A program made the translations under genes and the position numbers. DNA of 47,341 nucleotides from Lachnospiraceae bacterium (GTDB lineage: Bacteria; Bacillota; Clostridia; Lachnospirales; Lachnospiraceae), in NCBI GenBank assembly GCA_021200995.1, contig JAJQFS010000082.1, positions 1 to 47,341 on the forward strand, written 5' to 3'. The number at the start of each line of letters is the position of its first letter. Position 1 is the stretch's first letter. The notes beneath the pieces are model-generated. The model did not search any database and was not told the origin of the DNA. It worked only from the letters and a program-made list of their open reading frames with translations. This document shows positions 33,963 through 46,144 of the stretch, piece by piece.

Positions 33963-36002
33963 TTACACTTCTTTCATTTCATATTCCCCGGTTCTGAAAT
34001 CAACCGTCACCGTCGTCCCGTCCGCAAAAATCGTCCGCTGTCTGTCATAATCCCCGTCCGGAAATTCATGACGAAGCATCTCGCATTTGGCTACCCGCTC
34101 CTGCAGACCGCTCACCACCGCGCAGCGCGCAATCTCTTCCGCAAGCTTTCGCTTTGCCTCGCTGTCGAACGCGCCGTCCGTATCCGGGTAGGCGCCGTCG
34201 CGATCCAGGTAAGGCGCGCCGCCGTTTAAGAGTGCGTAAAGCATGTAATCCTCCTCATCCGGCTGTCTGTCCATCAGCCAGGGCAGGATCATGTAGTCAT
34301 GATAGACCAGATTGAAGAGCGGTACCGGCACGCCGCGCCTGGGTGTGCCCGGTTTCTGCAGCATGAAATCATAGGGACCATAATGACAGAATACCAGCTG
34401 CCGCATGGCCCAGTCGCCGCACTCCTCGCTGCTGGGCAGGATGCCCTTTGACCACAGATAGGAAAAACAGGCGCTGCGGTATTCCAGACACTCTTTTCTG
34501 GTCATCCGGTGGCACGGATGCGCGCACTCATCCGGCTCATTACAAGTGAAAACGTCCAGATAGGAAGCCTGTAAGCGGATTCCATGCTTCAAAACCTCCT
34601 CAAAATTGCGCTTCACATAGTAAGGCGCCTGTGTGGCGCAGAGATAATTCTGCCTGCCGCCTGCCCAGCGAGCCATCTCAAAGACCGTGCCGTCGGCCGC
34701 GTGCAGAGCAAATTCCCGATCGTACGTGGCTGCGTCCATATAATAATCCCTGTACTGGTCATGCAGACCGAAGAGATAGCCGCAGTTGTGAAGCGTATCC
34801 GACAGCTCCTTCAAGCCCTCCCATCCTCCGGCCTCCGGACAGGCCGGCAGATAATCCGGGTGCTGGTTGTCATACCCCGGCGCACCCCAGCCGTCCAGGT
34901 GGAGATAAAGTTTTTTCACGCCCATCTGATGATACCGCAGGATTTCCGCGCTGCGGGCATGAAATGGAATCACGGCGTCATTTTTCTCCGGATGCTCCCT
35001 GTCATAAAACTGAGAATCCGGCGAGACATGCTTTTTGATCCCTTTATGCACAACCGCCGCACCGATGAGATCATCCACAAGCGGATTGCGGGCCGCCTTT
35101 TCTGACAGGGTTGTCAGGAGTCCCGTTTCTATCGCGTAACGCCTGTATACCTTGCAAAGATCATTGTAATCACAGTTTTCCAAAAAGACATACCGCAGGC
35201 TGCGGCGATATGATAAAGTTCCGAGACTTGGCAGGAAATAAGTACCCACGTGTGTATGCGGTCCTCCCGCCGGGTGATCGATGTAATATCCCGCGTCCCA
35301 GGGCGTCTCGCAGATCGCGATGTAGCCGCCGCCCGCCTCCACCTGGCCAAACCAGGGCATATAGGCTCCCGCGGAGCAAAACTGTCCGTCAAAGGGCAGC
35401 GCTTTCACCTCATTTTCCCAGGTGTTCGGGATCAGCAGACCCTGCAGTACAGGCATGACCGTATAGGCGTCTGCGCTGTTTTTTTCAAACGTAAAATATC
35501 CGGGCCAGAGAATTTTCTGAAAAGAAAGCTCTCCCTTTCCCGGAATCAATTCAAAGTGCAGCGCCTGCGAGGCATATTCCAGCCAGACAACGGTTTCCAG
35601 GGAAAAATCTAAATGTTCAGCTGTTTCGTTTCTTGCTGCTTTTTCATTTCCCACACCTGGGTACGCGGCATCCTTCCATTCATAATATGAAACAATGCCC
35701 TTGCCCACGCCGCTTTTGTAATGCGCATGCCGAATCACATCCGCACAGCGAAAGCAAAGCCTTAAACCGACCCGCAAAATAAGGCAGGGAGAAAACGACT
35801 CCTCCTGCCGCCAGGTGTGGTTCGCCGCTTTGATCGTGAAAAGGGACGTTTTACAGTCCATTACCACTTCTATGCCGCCGCTGCCGAACCGCATTATTTT
35901 ATTCATGCTTTCATCCGTGCTTTCACACATGCACTCATTCATGTTTTCATTCACGCTCTCATTCACGCTTTCATTCACGCTTTCACTCATGCGCCCATTC
36001 AT
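33963..36002 (-). CDS. GH101/GH129-like glycoside hydrolase (putative alpha-N-acetylgalactosaminidase)
   Basis: About 679 residues, or about 643 if translation begins after the N-terminal repeat. A beta-sandwich N-terminal part is followed by a TIM-barrel segment: LYLHLDGWGAPGYDNQHPDY, then FGLHDQYRDYY and ASYLDVFTCNEPDECAHP, which resemble GH129 and DUF5696 proteins acting on GalNAc-alpha-linked mucin cores. There is no signal peptide, so it acts inside the cell. The first 30 or so residues are an (M/V)NES repeat coded by a 12-bp tandem repeat. It starts 3 bp after the restored nahK stop, and NahK would phosphorylate its product. Family placement is by resemblance and is not certain. Confidence 0.72.
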   Translation of the reverse strand: MNGRMSESVNESVNESVNENMNECMCESTDESMNKIMRFGSGGIEVVMDCKTSLFTIKAANHTWRQEESFSPCLILRVGLRLCFRCADVIRHAHYKSGVGKGIVSYYEWKDAAYPGVGNEKAARNETAEHLDFSLETVVWLEYASQALHFELIPGKGELSFQKILWPGYFTFEKNSADAYTVMPVLQGLLIPNTWENEVKALPFDGQFCSAGAYMPWFGQVEAGGGYIAICETPWDAGYYIDHPAGGPHTHVGTYFLPSLGTLSYRRSLRYVFLENCDYNDLCKVYRRYAIETGLLTTLSEKAARNPLVDDLIGAAVVHKGIKKHVSPDSQFYDREHPEKNDAVIPFHARSAEILRYHQMGVKKLYLHLDGWGAPGYDNQHPDYLPACPEAGGWEGLKELSDTLHNCGYLFGLHDQYRDYYMDAATYDREFALHAADGTVFEMARWAGGRQNYLCATQAPYYVKRNFEEVLKHGIRLQASYLDVFTCNEPDECAHPCHRMTRKECLEYRSACFSYLWSKGILPSSEECGDWAMRQLVFCHYGPYDFMLQKPGTPRRGVPVPLFNLVYHDYMILPWLMDRQPDEEDYMLYALLNGGAPYLDRDGAYPDTDGAFDSEAKRKLAEEIARCAVVSGLQERVAKCEMLRHEFPDGDYDRQRTIFADGTTVTVDFRTGEYEMKEV
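35901..36002 (-). repeat. 12-bp tandem repeat at the start of the GH101/GH129-like gene
   Basis: About eight units related to GTGAATGAAAGC lie head to tail at the gene start and code for (M/V)(N/S)E(S/N/C). Nearly every unit begins with an in-frame GTG or ATG. The unit length is a multiple of three, so copy-number change keeps the frame. Units near the 3' end are more degenerate. Confidence 0.8.
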
Positions 36003-36037
36003 ACTTTATACTGCTGCATCCTTACCATATCCCTCTC

Positions 36038-37132
36038 TCATGCACGCTGACGGCGACATGTCCTCCCACTTTCTCTCCATATCTGCCACCAGTGCAAACT
36101 GCGTCCGGCAGCGGTCGAGATTCTGCCCCCCCCACGCTCTGTCTTAAAATAAACATCCCCCTCCAGATAATCCGCAAGGAAGCGCATGCCGCACTCAAAC
36201 GTCATCAGCTTCGCGCCCATGGGAAGCAGCCGTATTTCCGTCTCCGTCAGCCTTCCCCCAACGCCTTCCAGAAATCCCTTCAGGCAGGCGCGGTATCGCG
36301 GCAGAGCCAGAAAAACCCGTGCACAGTCTTTTTCATCTTCCGACGCCGCGGTAGCTCCAGAGCGTATCGCGTCCCCGAAATCAAAGGGCGCAAAGCCCGG
36401 CATCACAGTGTCCAGGTCACAGAGGCAGACCGCCTCGTGAGTCGTATCGTCAAACAAGAGATTGCCGATTTTCGTGTCATTATGTGTCACGCGTAACGGC
36501 AGCTTTCCCTGGTCCCGCAAGTCCGTAAACACAGACAGTTCTGGTCTGCGCGCCCGCACAAAGGCAATTTCTTTTTCCACAGATGCCGCACGTCCGTAAG
36601 AATCCCTCGATACCGCGTTTTCAAAATCCTGATACCGCTTCGGCGTATTATGAAAGTCCGGAATGGTCTCATAAAGCGACTGCGCCGGAAAATCCGCTAA
36701 AAGCGCCTGAAAGCGTCCGATCGCCAGGCCGCACTGATACATCATCTGTGGACTGTCCGCCCGCTCAAAAGTCACCGTATGCTCCACATTGCGATAAAGC
36801 CGCCAGACCTGTCCGTCCGCGTCCGTCCAGTATGGCCGTCCGTCCAGAGTTGGGATAACCGTCAGGGTACCGCGTTTCTCATCGCCTCCCTCTTCTCTCA
36901 GGCGCTCCCGCAAAAAAGAAGTGACCCTCACGATATTCTCCATCAGGTCATCCACATTCTGAAATACACGGGTATTGACGCTCTGTAAAATGCAGCGTTC
37001 GCCCGACGCAAAGGTCACCAGCCAGGTCGTATTGATGTGCCCGTTTCCCATAGGTTCCACAGCACGGACCTGCTGCCCGGCCGCGAACGCGTGCTCGATC
37101 TGAGACTTTTCCAACGCCCCGTATGTCTTCAT
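36038..37132 (-). CDS. nahK: N-acetylhexosamine 1-kinase, frameshifted near the 3' end
   Basis: An aminoglycoside-phosphotransferase-fold kinase that phosphorylates GalNAc or GlcNAc at C1 in the galacto-N-biose/lacto-N-biose pathway. It has the N-terminal GNGHINTTW loop and ILQSVNTRVFQNVDDLM, then the catalytic RVTHNDTKIGNLLFD and metal-binding CDLDTVMPGFAPFDFGDAIR. As read it has 364 residues, but after YFKTERGG the frame becomes non-homologous. Shifting frame at the G8 tract (36126-36133) restores NLDRCRTQFALVADMERKW, the normal NahK end, with a stop at 36006-36008. This may be a null allele, a variable tract, ribosomal slippage or an assembly error. Confidence 0.85.
   Translation of the reverse strand: MKTYGALEKSQIEHAFAAGQQVRAVEPMGNGHINTTWLVTFASGERCILQSVNTRVFQNVDDLMENIVRVTSFLRERLREEGGDEKRGTLTVIPTLDGRPYWTDADGQVWRLYRNVEHTVTFERADSPQMMYQCGLAIGRFQALLADFPAQSLYETIPDFHNTPKRYQDFENAVSRDSYGRAASVEKEIAFVRARRPELSVFTDLRDQGKLPLRVTHNDTKIGNLLFDDTTHEAVCLCDLDTVMPGFAPFDFGDAIRSGATAASEDEKDCARVFLALPRYRACLKGFLEGVGGRLTETEIRLLPMGAKLMTFECGMRFLADYLEGDVYFKTERGGGRISTAAGRSLHWWQIWRESGRTCRRQRA
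36126..36133 (-). other. G8 homopolymer at the nahK frameshift
   Basis: Eight Gs on the coding strand follow CGT. Six or nine would keep the NahK frame; eight puts the remainder in the wrong frame. It lies at about codon 333. Confidence 0.85.
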
Positions 37133-37302
37133 TCAAAATACTCTCCCCATGACTGCCGCCTTTGGAAACTTTTTCCGGAATCCGTTTTCCATTTTTCAAG
37201 CTTACCACAAAGCAGGGACTCCCGCAAGCAACAGATCCCACAGGCAGGAACTTGCGCAGACAGAAGAACACATTATTCCCTGAAACCCTTATAAGCAGAG
37301 CA

Positions 37303-37339
37303 GCCGCCGCAGGTGAATGGTTCTATCACCCGCGGCAGC
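37303..37339 (-). terminator. Hairpin between the GH29 and nahK genes
   Basis: GCCGCCGCAGGTGA (37303-37316) pairs with TCACCCGCGGCAGC (37326-37339) with two mismatches. It lies directly after the GH29 stop. The following sequence on minus is only weakly T-rich, so it may be a partial terminator or an attenuating stem in a longer transcript. The rest of the 213-bp gap up to nahK shows nothing else. Confidence 0.5.
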
Positions 37340-37345
37340 TGTTTC

Positions 37346-38722
37346 TTAATATACCACAATTTCCTTTAAACTGACCTCTCCTCTCGCCGCTGTCACTCTG
37401 ACCAAAAGCGAGGTCGCGGGACTTGCCGGTTTCTTTTCTTCCAGACGGTTCTGCTCAGCGAAGGGATCTGTCAGCATGCAGATTTTCCTGTTGCCGATGG
37501 TCGTCCCCTGATACAGCGGGAAGCGGCTTCCCTGCGGCGTCATAGCCTCGATTTTGAACGCCTCCACACGCTGCCCCTTCTCAATCTCCTCGCGAAGTTC
37601 CACATATTTTACCTCCGAAACGGATTTCGTAAGCTTCACGACATATTCGGGCTGGGATGGATACGCGTCCGGTCTTTTTTCAATCACGGCGAGCAATGGG
37701 CTGCCAAATTCATGATCCAGCGTGTCGCGCAGTTCACGCAGACGCTGAATATCCCTTTCATCCAGCAGGCCGTCCCTGTTGGGCGGAATATTCAGATTCA
37801 GACAGGTATTGCCGCCGACAGAGCCCACATAAATGCGGAACAGAGTCTCCACAGACTTCGGCTCTTCTTTCTCATGCCAGAACCAGCCGGGTCTGATCGA
37901 AGTGTCTACCTCAGCCGGAAGAAAAGTCAGTCCTTTAGAATACAGAATACTGGCCAGCATACCCAGGTTCCTGTCCGTGTTGTGGATATGCGCAAGCGTT
38001 CCTTCCGTGCTTAACGGACCCGGGCCTGTCTGCACCTTGGCCCGTTTTCCAATCTCCGACGGAATGACCGCCCATTCCGAAACACGAACCTTTCCCGCCT
38101 CATTTCCGCACCAGCGGATATCCGGCCCCTGCTCAAAGAAAATCACGGCGTTCGGCTGGTATTTGCGGATCAGCGCGATATACCGGTCAAAATCATATTC
38201 CTGTTTTTTCCCGTTGGGGCCTTCCCCGCAGGCGCCGTCAAACCAAACACAGAATAATTCCCCATATCCGGTCAGAAGTTCCTCCAGCTGGTGACAATAA
38301 TAATCATTATAAGCCGGAGAGCCATAGGAGGCGTTATTGCGATCCCATGGAGAAAGATATACGCCAAAGCGAAGGCCATATTTGCGGCAGGCATCCGCGG
38401 CCTCTTTCACTACATCCCTTTTACAAGGCGCGTTTTTCACACAGTGCTCCGTGTATTTTGACGGCCACAGGCAGAACCCGTCATGGTGCTTGGCAGTCAG
38501 AATCATTCCCTTCATGCCGGCTTCCTTCACCGTTTTGGCCCACTGTTCACAGTCGAGCGCTTTCGGCGCAAAAAGGGATTCGTCCTCCGTCCCGTCTCCC
38601 CATTCCCGGTCTGTGAATGTGTTCATTCCAAAATGAATGAACGCGTAGAACCCTGTGTCAAACCACTGCAGCTGCCTTTTGGAAGGAACTACCTCAGATA
38701 CCTGTTTCAAAAAATCAACCAT
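37346..38722 (-). CDS. Alpha-L-fucosidase, GH29
   Basis: About 459 residues. ATG at 38722 has AGGAG 10 bp upstream. Family GH29 segments are clear: GFYAFIHFGMNTFTDREWG near the start, MILTAKHHDGFCLWPS, and CVWFDGACGE with the expected catalytic Asp nucleophile. The overall size and the C-terminal part suit the GH29-B type that removes alpha-1,3/1,4-linked fucose of Lewis structures; this subtype is inferred. There is no signal peptide, so it acts on imported glycans. It lies between GH20 and nahK. Confidence 0.93.
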   Translation of the reverse strand: MVDFLKQVSEVVPSKRQLQWFDTGFYAFIHFGMNTFTDREWGDGTEDESLFAPKALDCEQWAKTVKEAGMKGMILTAKHHDGFCLWPSKYTEHCVKNAPCKRDVVKEAADACRKYGLRFGVYLSPWDRNNASYGSPAYNDYYCHQLEELLTGYGELFCVWFDGACGEGPNGKKQEYDFDRYIALIRKYQPNAVIFFEQGPDIRWCGNEAGKVRVSEWAVIPSEIGKRAKVQTGPGPLSTEGTLAHIHNTDRNLGMLASILYSKGLTFLPAEVDTSIRPGWFWHEKEEPKSVETLFRIYVGSVGGNTCLNLNIPPNRDGLLDERDIQRLRELRDTLDHEFGSPLLAVIEKRPDAYPSQPEYVVKLTKSVSEVKYVELREEIEKGQRVEAFKIEAMTPQGSRFPLYQGTTIGNRKICMLTDPFAEQNRLEEKKPASPATSLLVRVTAARGEVSLKEIVVY

Positions 38723-38776
38723 AATCAATTTCTCCTGAATATCATATTATGAAAATATCACAACTGCAATACCGGA

Positions 38777-40639
38777 CTAAATTTTACAGGCGGAAACAAT
38801 CTCTCCAAACACATTGCATCCCCCAAAGCTTCCGTCCTGACGCCGCATATAAGGCAGCGGTTTCTCCGTCAGTTCCTCCAGCTTATCCAGTCCCTGTGTC
38901 CAGTCTCTTACGCGGGATGCGGCTGTCTCCATGCGGGCGCATATCCAGCCCATCCTGCCGTCGATCACCTCGAACCCATAGGGCTTATTGACCGCCATCC
39001 ACAGCTTTCTCCATGAACGGCGAAGCTTGTGTGCCTCGTCAGCCGTCTGCAGCAGGCTCTCCGCGAGCACCTTTGCCTCCTCCTGATCACCGGACTGCAC
39101 CGCTGCCGCGATCTTTTCATGCCAGTGACATTTTCCGGCCAGCACCCGCGCCAGCTTTGCGTAAAAGTCCATTACCAGAACATAAGGACCTCCCTGCTCC
39201 GCATATTCTTCGTACTCTTTGGCCAGCTGTCCATAATGTGCGGACAACTCCACACCCTCCGTGTCCTTCGCAAACAGCTGTATTATCGGATCCTGATAAA
39301 GCAGGCTCTTCGCGGTAAAACAGGGCGCGCCCTGCGGAGATTTCAGCCCTGGGATATGATTGAAGCGCGAAATTCCGGCAAACGGCGCAAGCGCAGCGCC
39401 CGCGCAAGTCAAAAAGCGATGTGAAAGCCAGTCGGCGTCATACCCGCCGGTATAGGCAAACTCCGCATACAGGCAGATCCCCGGCAAAGCTGTAAGCAGG
39501 CTCGTCTCCGCCCCGTCATCGCCCCACGCGGTCACCAGTACAAAGGGAATGGACGCCTTCCTGCAGGCAGTTAAAGCCGGAACTGTAATTCTGAGCGTCT
39601 TCTCAAAATCCATCACCATACCGGCCCACGTCCAGAGACCACCGGCAAACACAATCTCATCAGAAAGCAGCCTGTGCTTTTGAAGCACCTGCGCATACTC
39701 TTCCTCCTGATTGTGATAATAATCCCAGTAAACCAGTCCGACTCCGGGGACTACGCTGTCCACCGCCTCCTGCGTGGGTTTTGTGGGATCATGATATCCG
39801 CCGCCGGACACCGTATCCTTAAAATACATATCGCTCCACATCATGGGTTTAAGCCCCAGGCGATCCGTAATCTCCTTCACGCGCAGCAGATGCCGTTTCA
39901 TGATAGAATGCGAAGATTCATAGCCATATTTCCTCAGATGCGTGCCAAGGCCGATCCCGTATGCCTCATCCATCCCGATGTGAATGCGTTTGCTTTTGAA
40001 CGGCCCGCTGGCTGCCCGGATCATTTTTTCCAAAAGCGCATAGGTTTCGTCCTCATCCGCCAGGATCACCTCGCTGTTGTCCCCATAACGGGACATGGCC
40101 GGCCAGTGCAGAACCCGGTTTAAGTGCCCCAGGGTCTGAATGCAGGGGATCATTTCAATTCCCAGTATGGATGCGAAATCATCCATTTCTCTGAGCTCCT
40201 GCGTGGAATAACGTCCCCGCATATAGCCGATATAAGGCTCCTCCTCCACTTCATAGGTATCCTCCGTGTAGAGCATCACCACATCCATTCCCATGAGTGC
40301 AATTCTGAGCAAAAGTGTACGCATAACATCCGGGCGAACCACAGCATTGCGGGAAACATCAAGCATCACGCCTGTCTCAAAACACGGCGTCTCATATCGC
40401 TCATATTCCTCTTTTCGCAGAGCATCCCGCAAAAAAGATAACGCACGGTAAAAATGAACCGGCTTTTCCCAGCCCAGACGGATTTTCCCGTTCTGCCGCA
40501 GCACAGCAACCCCGTTTGTACGAAATCCTTCCACAATCACACCATCGTCCGCGCGCTGAAGGTTCAGCATCTGTGCAATTTTCGGAAACACTTCCTCAAG
40601 ACGCGGCGGCAGCGTGCCCTGTAATGATACTGCTTCCAT
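38777..40639 (-). CDS. Beta-N-acetylhexosaminidase, GH20 (GcnA-like)
   Basis: About 620 residues, starting at 40639 with AAGGAG 8 bp upstream. The core resembles streptococcal GcnA-type GH20 enzymes: MLYTEDTYEVEEEPYIGYMR, MIPCIQTLGHLNRVLHWP and RIHIGMDEAYGIGLG, whose adjacent Asp-Glu is the catalytic pair of substrate-assisted hydrolysis. A helical C-terminal domain of about 150 residues follows. There is no signal peptide. It would remove terminal beta-GlcNAc or GalNAc from oligosaccharides inside the cell. It is 30 bp downstream of the sulfatase gene. Confidence 0.9.
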   Translation of the reverse strand: MEAVSLQGTLPPRLEEVFPKIAQMLNLQRADDGVIVEGFRTNGVAVLRQNGKIRLGWEKPVHFYRALSFLRDALRKEEYERYETPCFETGVMLDVSRNAVVRPDVMRTLLLRIALMGMDVVMLYTEDTYEVEEEPYIGYMRGRYSTQELREMDDFASILGIEMIPCIQTLGHLNRVLHWPAMSRYGDNSEVILADEDETYALLEKMIRAASGPFKSKRIHIGMDEAYGIGLGTHLRKYGYESSHSIMKRHLLRVKEITDRLGLKPMMWSDMYFKDTVSGGGYHDPTKPTQEAVDSVVPGVGLVYWDYYHNQEEEYAQVLQKHRLLSDEIVFAGGLWTWAGMVMDFEKTLRITVPALTACRKASIPFVLVTAWGDDGAETSLLTALPGICLYAEFAYTGGYDADWLSHRFLTCAGAALAPFAGISRFNHIPGLKSPQGAPCFTAKSLLYQDPIIQLFAKDTEGVELSAHYGQLAKEYEEYAEQGGPYVLVMDFYAKLARVLAGKCHWHEKIAAAVQSGDQEEAKVLAESLLQTADEAHKLRRSWRKLWMAVNKPYGFEVIDGRMGWICARMETAASRVRDWTQGLDKLEELTEKPLPYMRRQDGSFGGCNVFGEIVSACKI

Positions 40640-40669
40640 GTTGTACACTCCTTTTGCCTGCAAATCAGG

Positions 40670-42151
40670 TCACTTGATTCTTGTCGCCGTCTCCATCGGC
40701 AGGCCCGTCGCGTAATCCAGCTGCCGGGGCTCATATTCCTCATTCTCGCGCTGCCTGGTATGTCCCGTATATTTCCAGGTCGCCTCTCTGACATCGTTCT
40801 TTCTCCACGGCCGCCGCTCCCAGTAATACCCGCGGTACGGATCTCTTGTCCGGTTCATCCAGTCGAGCAGCTTCTCATGCAGTTCTTTCGCGATCTCATA
40901 ATGCGCCTCGTCAGAAATCAGGTTCTTCATTTCATAAGGATCCTCTGTCATGTCATAGAGTTCATCAACCGGATCCAGCAGATGAATGGAAAGCTTATAC
41001 CTTCCATCATATACGGCCCGCATGGGCTGAAAACCTCCAAATCCATCGTGATCCACCTCATATCTGGTAAATTCCAGATAGATTTCATGATTGATGTCCA
41101 GATCCGGATTCTGAAGCATGGGCAGAATGCTCTTTCCCTCCATCAGATTCGGAACAGGCAGACCCATATATTCCAGAATGGTAGGCGTCAGATTGATATG
41201 AGAAACCGGCACGTCTGTCACAGCGCCCTTTACGCCGCCCTTGATTATAAGCGGTACTCTGGCGATTTCATCGTAAGCGGTCGGTCCTTTCATCGTCAGA
41301 CAGTGCGACTGCAGGCCATCCCCGTGATCAGAGGTATAAATGATCAGCGCATCCGGCGCGAACTGCTTCGCCGCGTCAATCACACGGCCCAGTTCATAAT
41401 TCGCGTAGGAATTGCAGGCAAAATATTTCGGTGCTCTGATCGTCAGCTTTTCCCTGTCCTCAAACCTGGCGTTGCCGGCCCAGACCTTCTGATACTCCGG
41501 CTTTCCTTCCAGCGTATCATAAACATTTGGCCGTTTGGGAAACTCATAATCCTCATACATCGAGGCATAGGGCTCCGGACACAGAAACGGACCGTGCGGT
41601 TCATCCAGCGACACTGTCAGGAAAAAATCCTCCTCCCCGTATCGGCTCAGGAAATCCAGCGCCCTGTTGCAGACTCTGTGTCCGAAAAGGAAGTCCTCCG
41701 TAATTCCGGTATTGTCCGGCTTTCTGGAACGGACACGCTCTTCTGGCGTCAACTCCTCCAGATAACAGCGCATGTCATACCAGTAATCCTTATCCCAGCC
41801 ATCCGGACATCTTCCCAGGCCAAAATAATCTCCGCCGTCCAGGTGGTATTTTCCGATGTATGCGCTGTGAATCCCATGGTCGGATAATCTCTGTCCGATC
41901 GTCTTTACATTATCTCCCAGCGCATAGCTGTTGGCAATGCCTCCGCAGGAATGCGGATAGGTGCCGGTAAACAGCGCGGATCTGGCCGGCCCACACACGG
42001 GCTGGCAGGTATAGGCTCTTTCAAAACGAATGCCATCCGCGGCCAGCGCGTCCAGATTGGGCGTTTTCATATCCGGGCTACCATAACATCCCACCATGTC
42101 AAAACGGGTCGCGTCTGTCATCAGCAAAATAATCTGTTTTCTTTTCTCCAT
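40670..42151 (-). CDS. Cys-type sulfatase
   Basis: About 493 residues of the alkaline-phosphatase superfamily. The start MEKRKQIILL at 42151 has AGGGGAG 6 bp upstream. Metal-ligand Asp lies in LLMTDATRFD, and the sulfatase signature is CGPARSALFTGTYP, with Cys to be converted to formylglycine. The second metal site is IIYTSDHGDGL. No signal peptide is visible, so it desulfates imported glycans, for example 6-sulfo-GlcNAc or sulfated Gal. Cys-type sulfatases in anaerobes need the radical SAM maturase anSME, which is not in the window. Confidence 0.92.
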   Translation of the reverse strand: MEKRKQIILLMTDATRFDMVGCYGSPDMKTPNLDALAADGIRFERAYTCQPVCGPARSALFTGTYPHSCGGIANSYALGDNVKTIGQRLSDHGIHSAYIGKYHLDGGDYFGLGRCPDGWDKDYWYDMRCYLEELTPEERVRSRKPDNTGITEDFLFGHRVCNRALDFLSRYGEEDFFLTVSLDEPHGPFLCPEPYASMYEDYEFPKRPNVYDTLEGKPEYQKVWAGNARFEDREKLTIRAPKYFACNSYANYELGRVIDAAKQFAPDALIIYTSDHGDGLQSHCLTMKGPTAYDEIARVPLIIKGGVKGAVTDVPVSHINLTPTILEYMGLPVPNLMEGKSILPMLQNPDLDINHEIYLEFTRYEVDHDGFGGFQPMRAVYDGRYKLSIHLLDPVDELYDMTEDPYEMKNLISDEAHYEIAKELHEKLLDWMNRTRDPYRGYYWERRPWRKNDVREATWKYTGHTRQRENEEYEPRQLDYATGLPMETATRIK

Positions 42152-42212
42152 GGCATCTCCCCTATGCAAAGCCGCCGTACTGATTCAGCAGTACGGCAGC
42201 CTGTATGCGATT

Positions 42213-42859
42213 TTATCTGTACAGCGGGCCATACGCCGCGCAGGCACGGTAATCCTGCCCTTCCTTATCCATGCCGAACGCGTTCCACGCCGCCGGGCGG
42301 AATATCTTTTCCTCCGGTACATTATGCATGCTGACCGGTATGCGCAGCATCGAGCACATGGTAATCAGGTCCGCTCCGATATGTCCGTAGCTGATTGCCC
42401 CGTGGTTGGCTCCCCAGTGGTTCATCACATCATATGCGCTCTTGAACGGTCCTTCCTTCCACCTCATAGCCTGTCGCCTTTTTTCACCGCCTCCGGACTC
42501 CAGTAAGTCCGCACATCCGCGAAAATCTGCGCCCGGTTGGTCAAAAGCTTCATAAACAGCATTCCCAGCCCGGACGTTCCGTCCCATTAAATCCCCAGAC
42601 CGCCTTGATGGTGTCCGGATTCATATCCATCGTCTCCGCGCCATAGCACCCGCCCGATCGTGGTAGGGGATATCACAACCTTTACCGGTTCCCCGTTGGA
42701 ATAACGGAGGTTCTTCTCAAACAGTTCCTTGGCGGATCTGGCCATGTTCATGGTCTGCTCCTCCAAAGAACCCCTGACATTGAGGAAGCCTCTCCGGCCG
42801 TCAATTGTCGGGCGTATTCCGATCACCGGATATTCGCCGATCAGTCTGCTTTCTGCCAT
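42213..42859 (-). pseudogene. fucI: L-fucose isomerase remnant with several internal deletions
   Basis: The N-terminus is clear from 42859 ([13 protein letters not shown], then [18 protein letters not shown]), and so is the C-terminus ([20 protein letters not shown], then [19 protein letters not shown]). In between, different frames carry short FucI pieces in order: [40 protein letters not shown] and TGYEVEG. Roughly 215 of about 595 codons remain, with at least three deletions and one single-base frameshift. It can make no functional enzyme. It lies in the glycan cluster between the GH2 and sulfatase genes. Confidence 0.9.
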
Positions 42860-42948
42860 TTCTTTGTGTCTCCCTTCCGTTTTGTTTTGACTGGTGCTTG
42901 TGAAACGTCACAAGCCGCATCCATACAGCATTTTATGTTGCTTCCATA

Positions 42949-46068
<3,120 letters not shown>

Positions 46069-46144
46069 TCATCTAAAGTCCGCTTTTTCATTGAACCGGA
46101 CAGTTATGTCCGATATCCAGTATCAACCCTGTGCCTTGACAATG

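Noticed and set aside
33963-42151. Long plus-strand frames opposite the glycosidase genes
   Set aside because: They are antisense to genes with clear catalytic motifs and show no domain or ribosome binding site.
42587-42859. A genuine small gene of 90 residues
   Set aside because: It is the fucose isomerase N-terminus running into a frameshift; the last 20 residues are out-of-frame FucI sequence.
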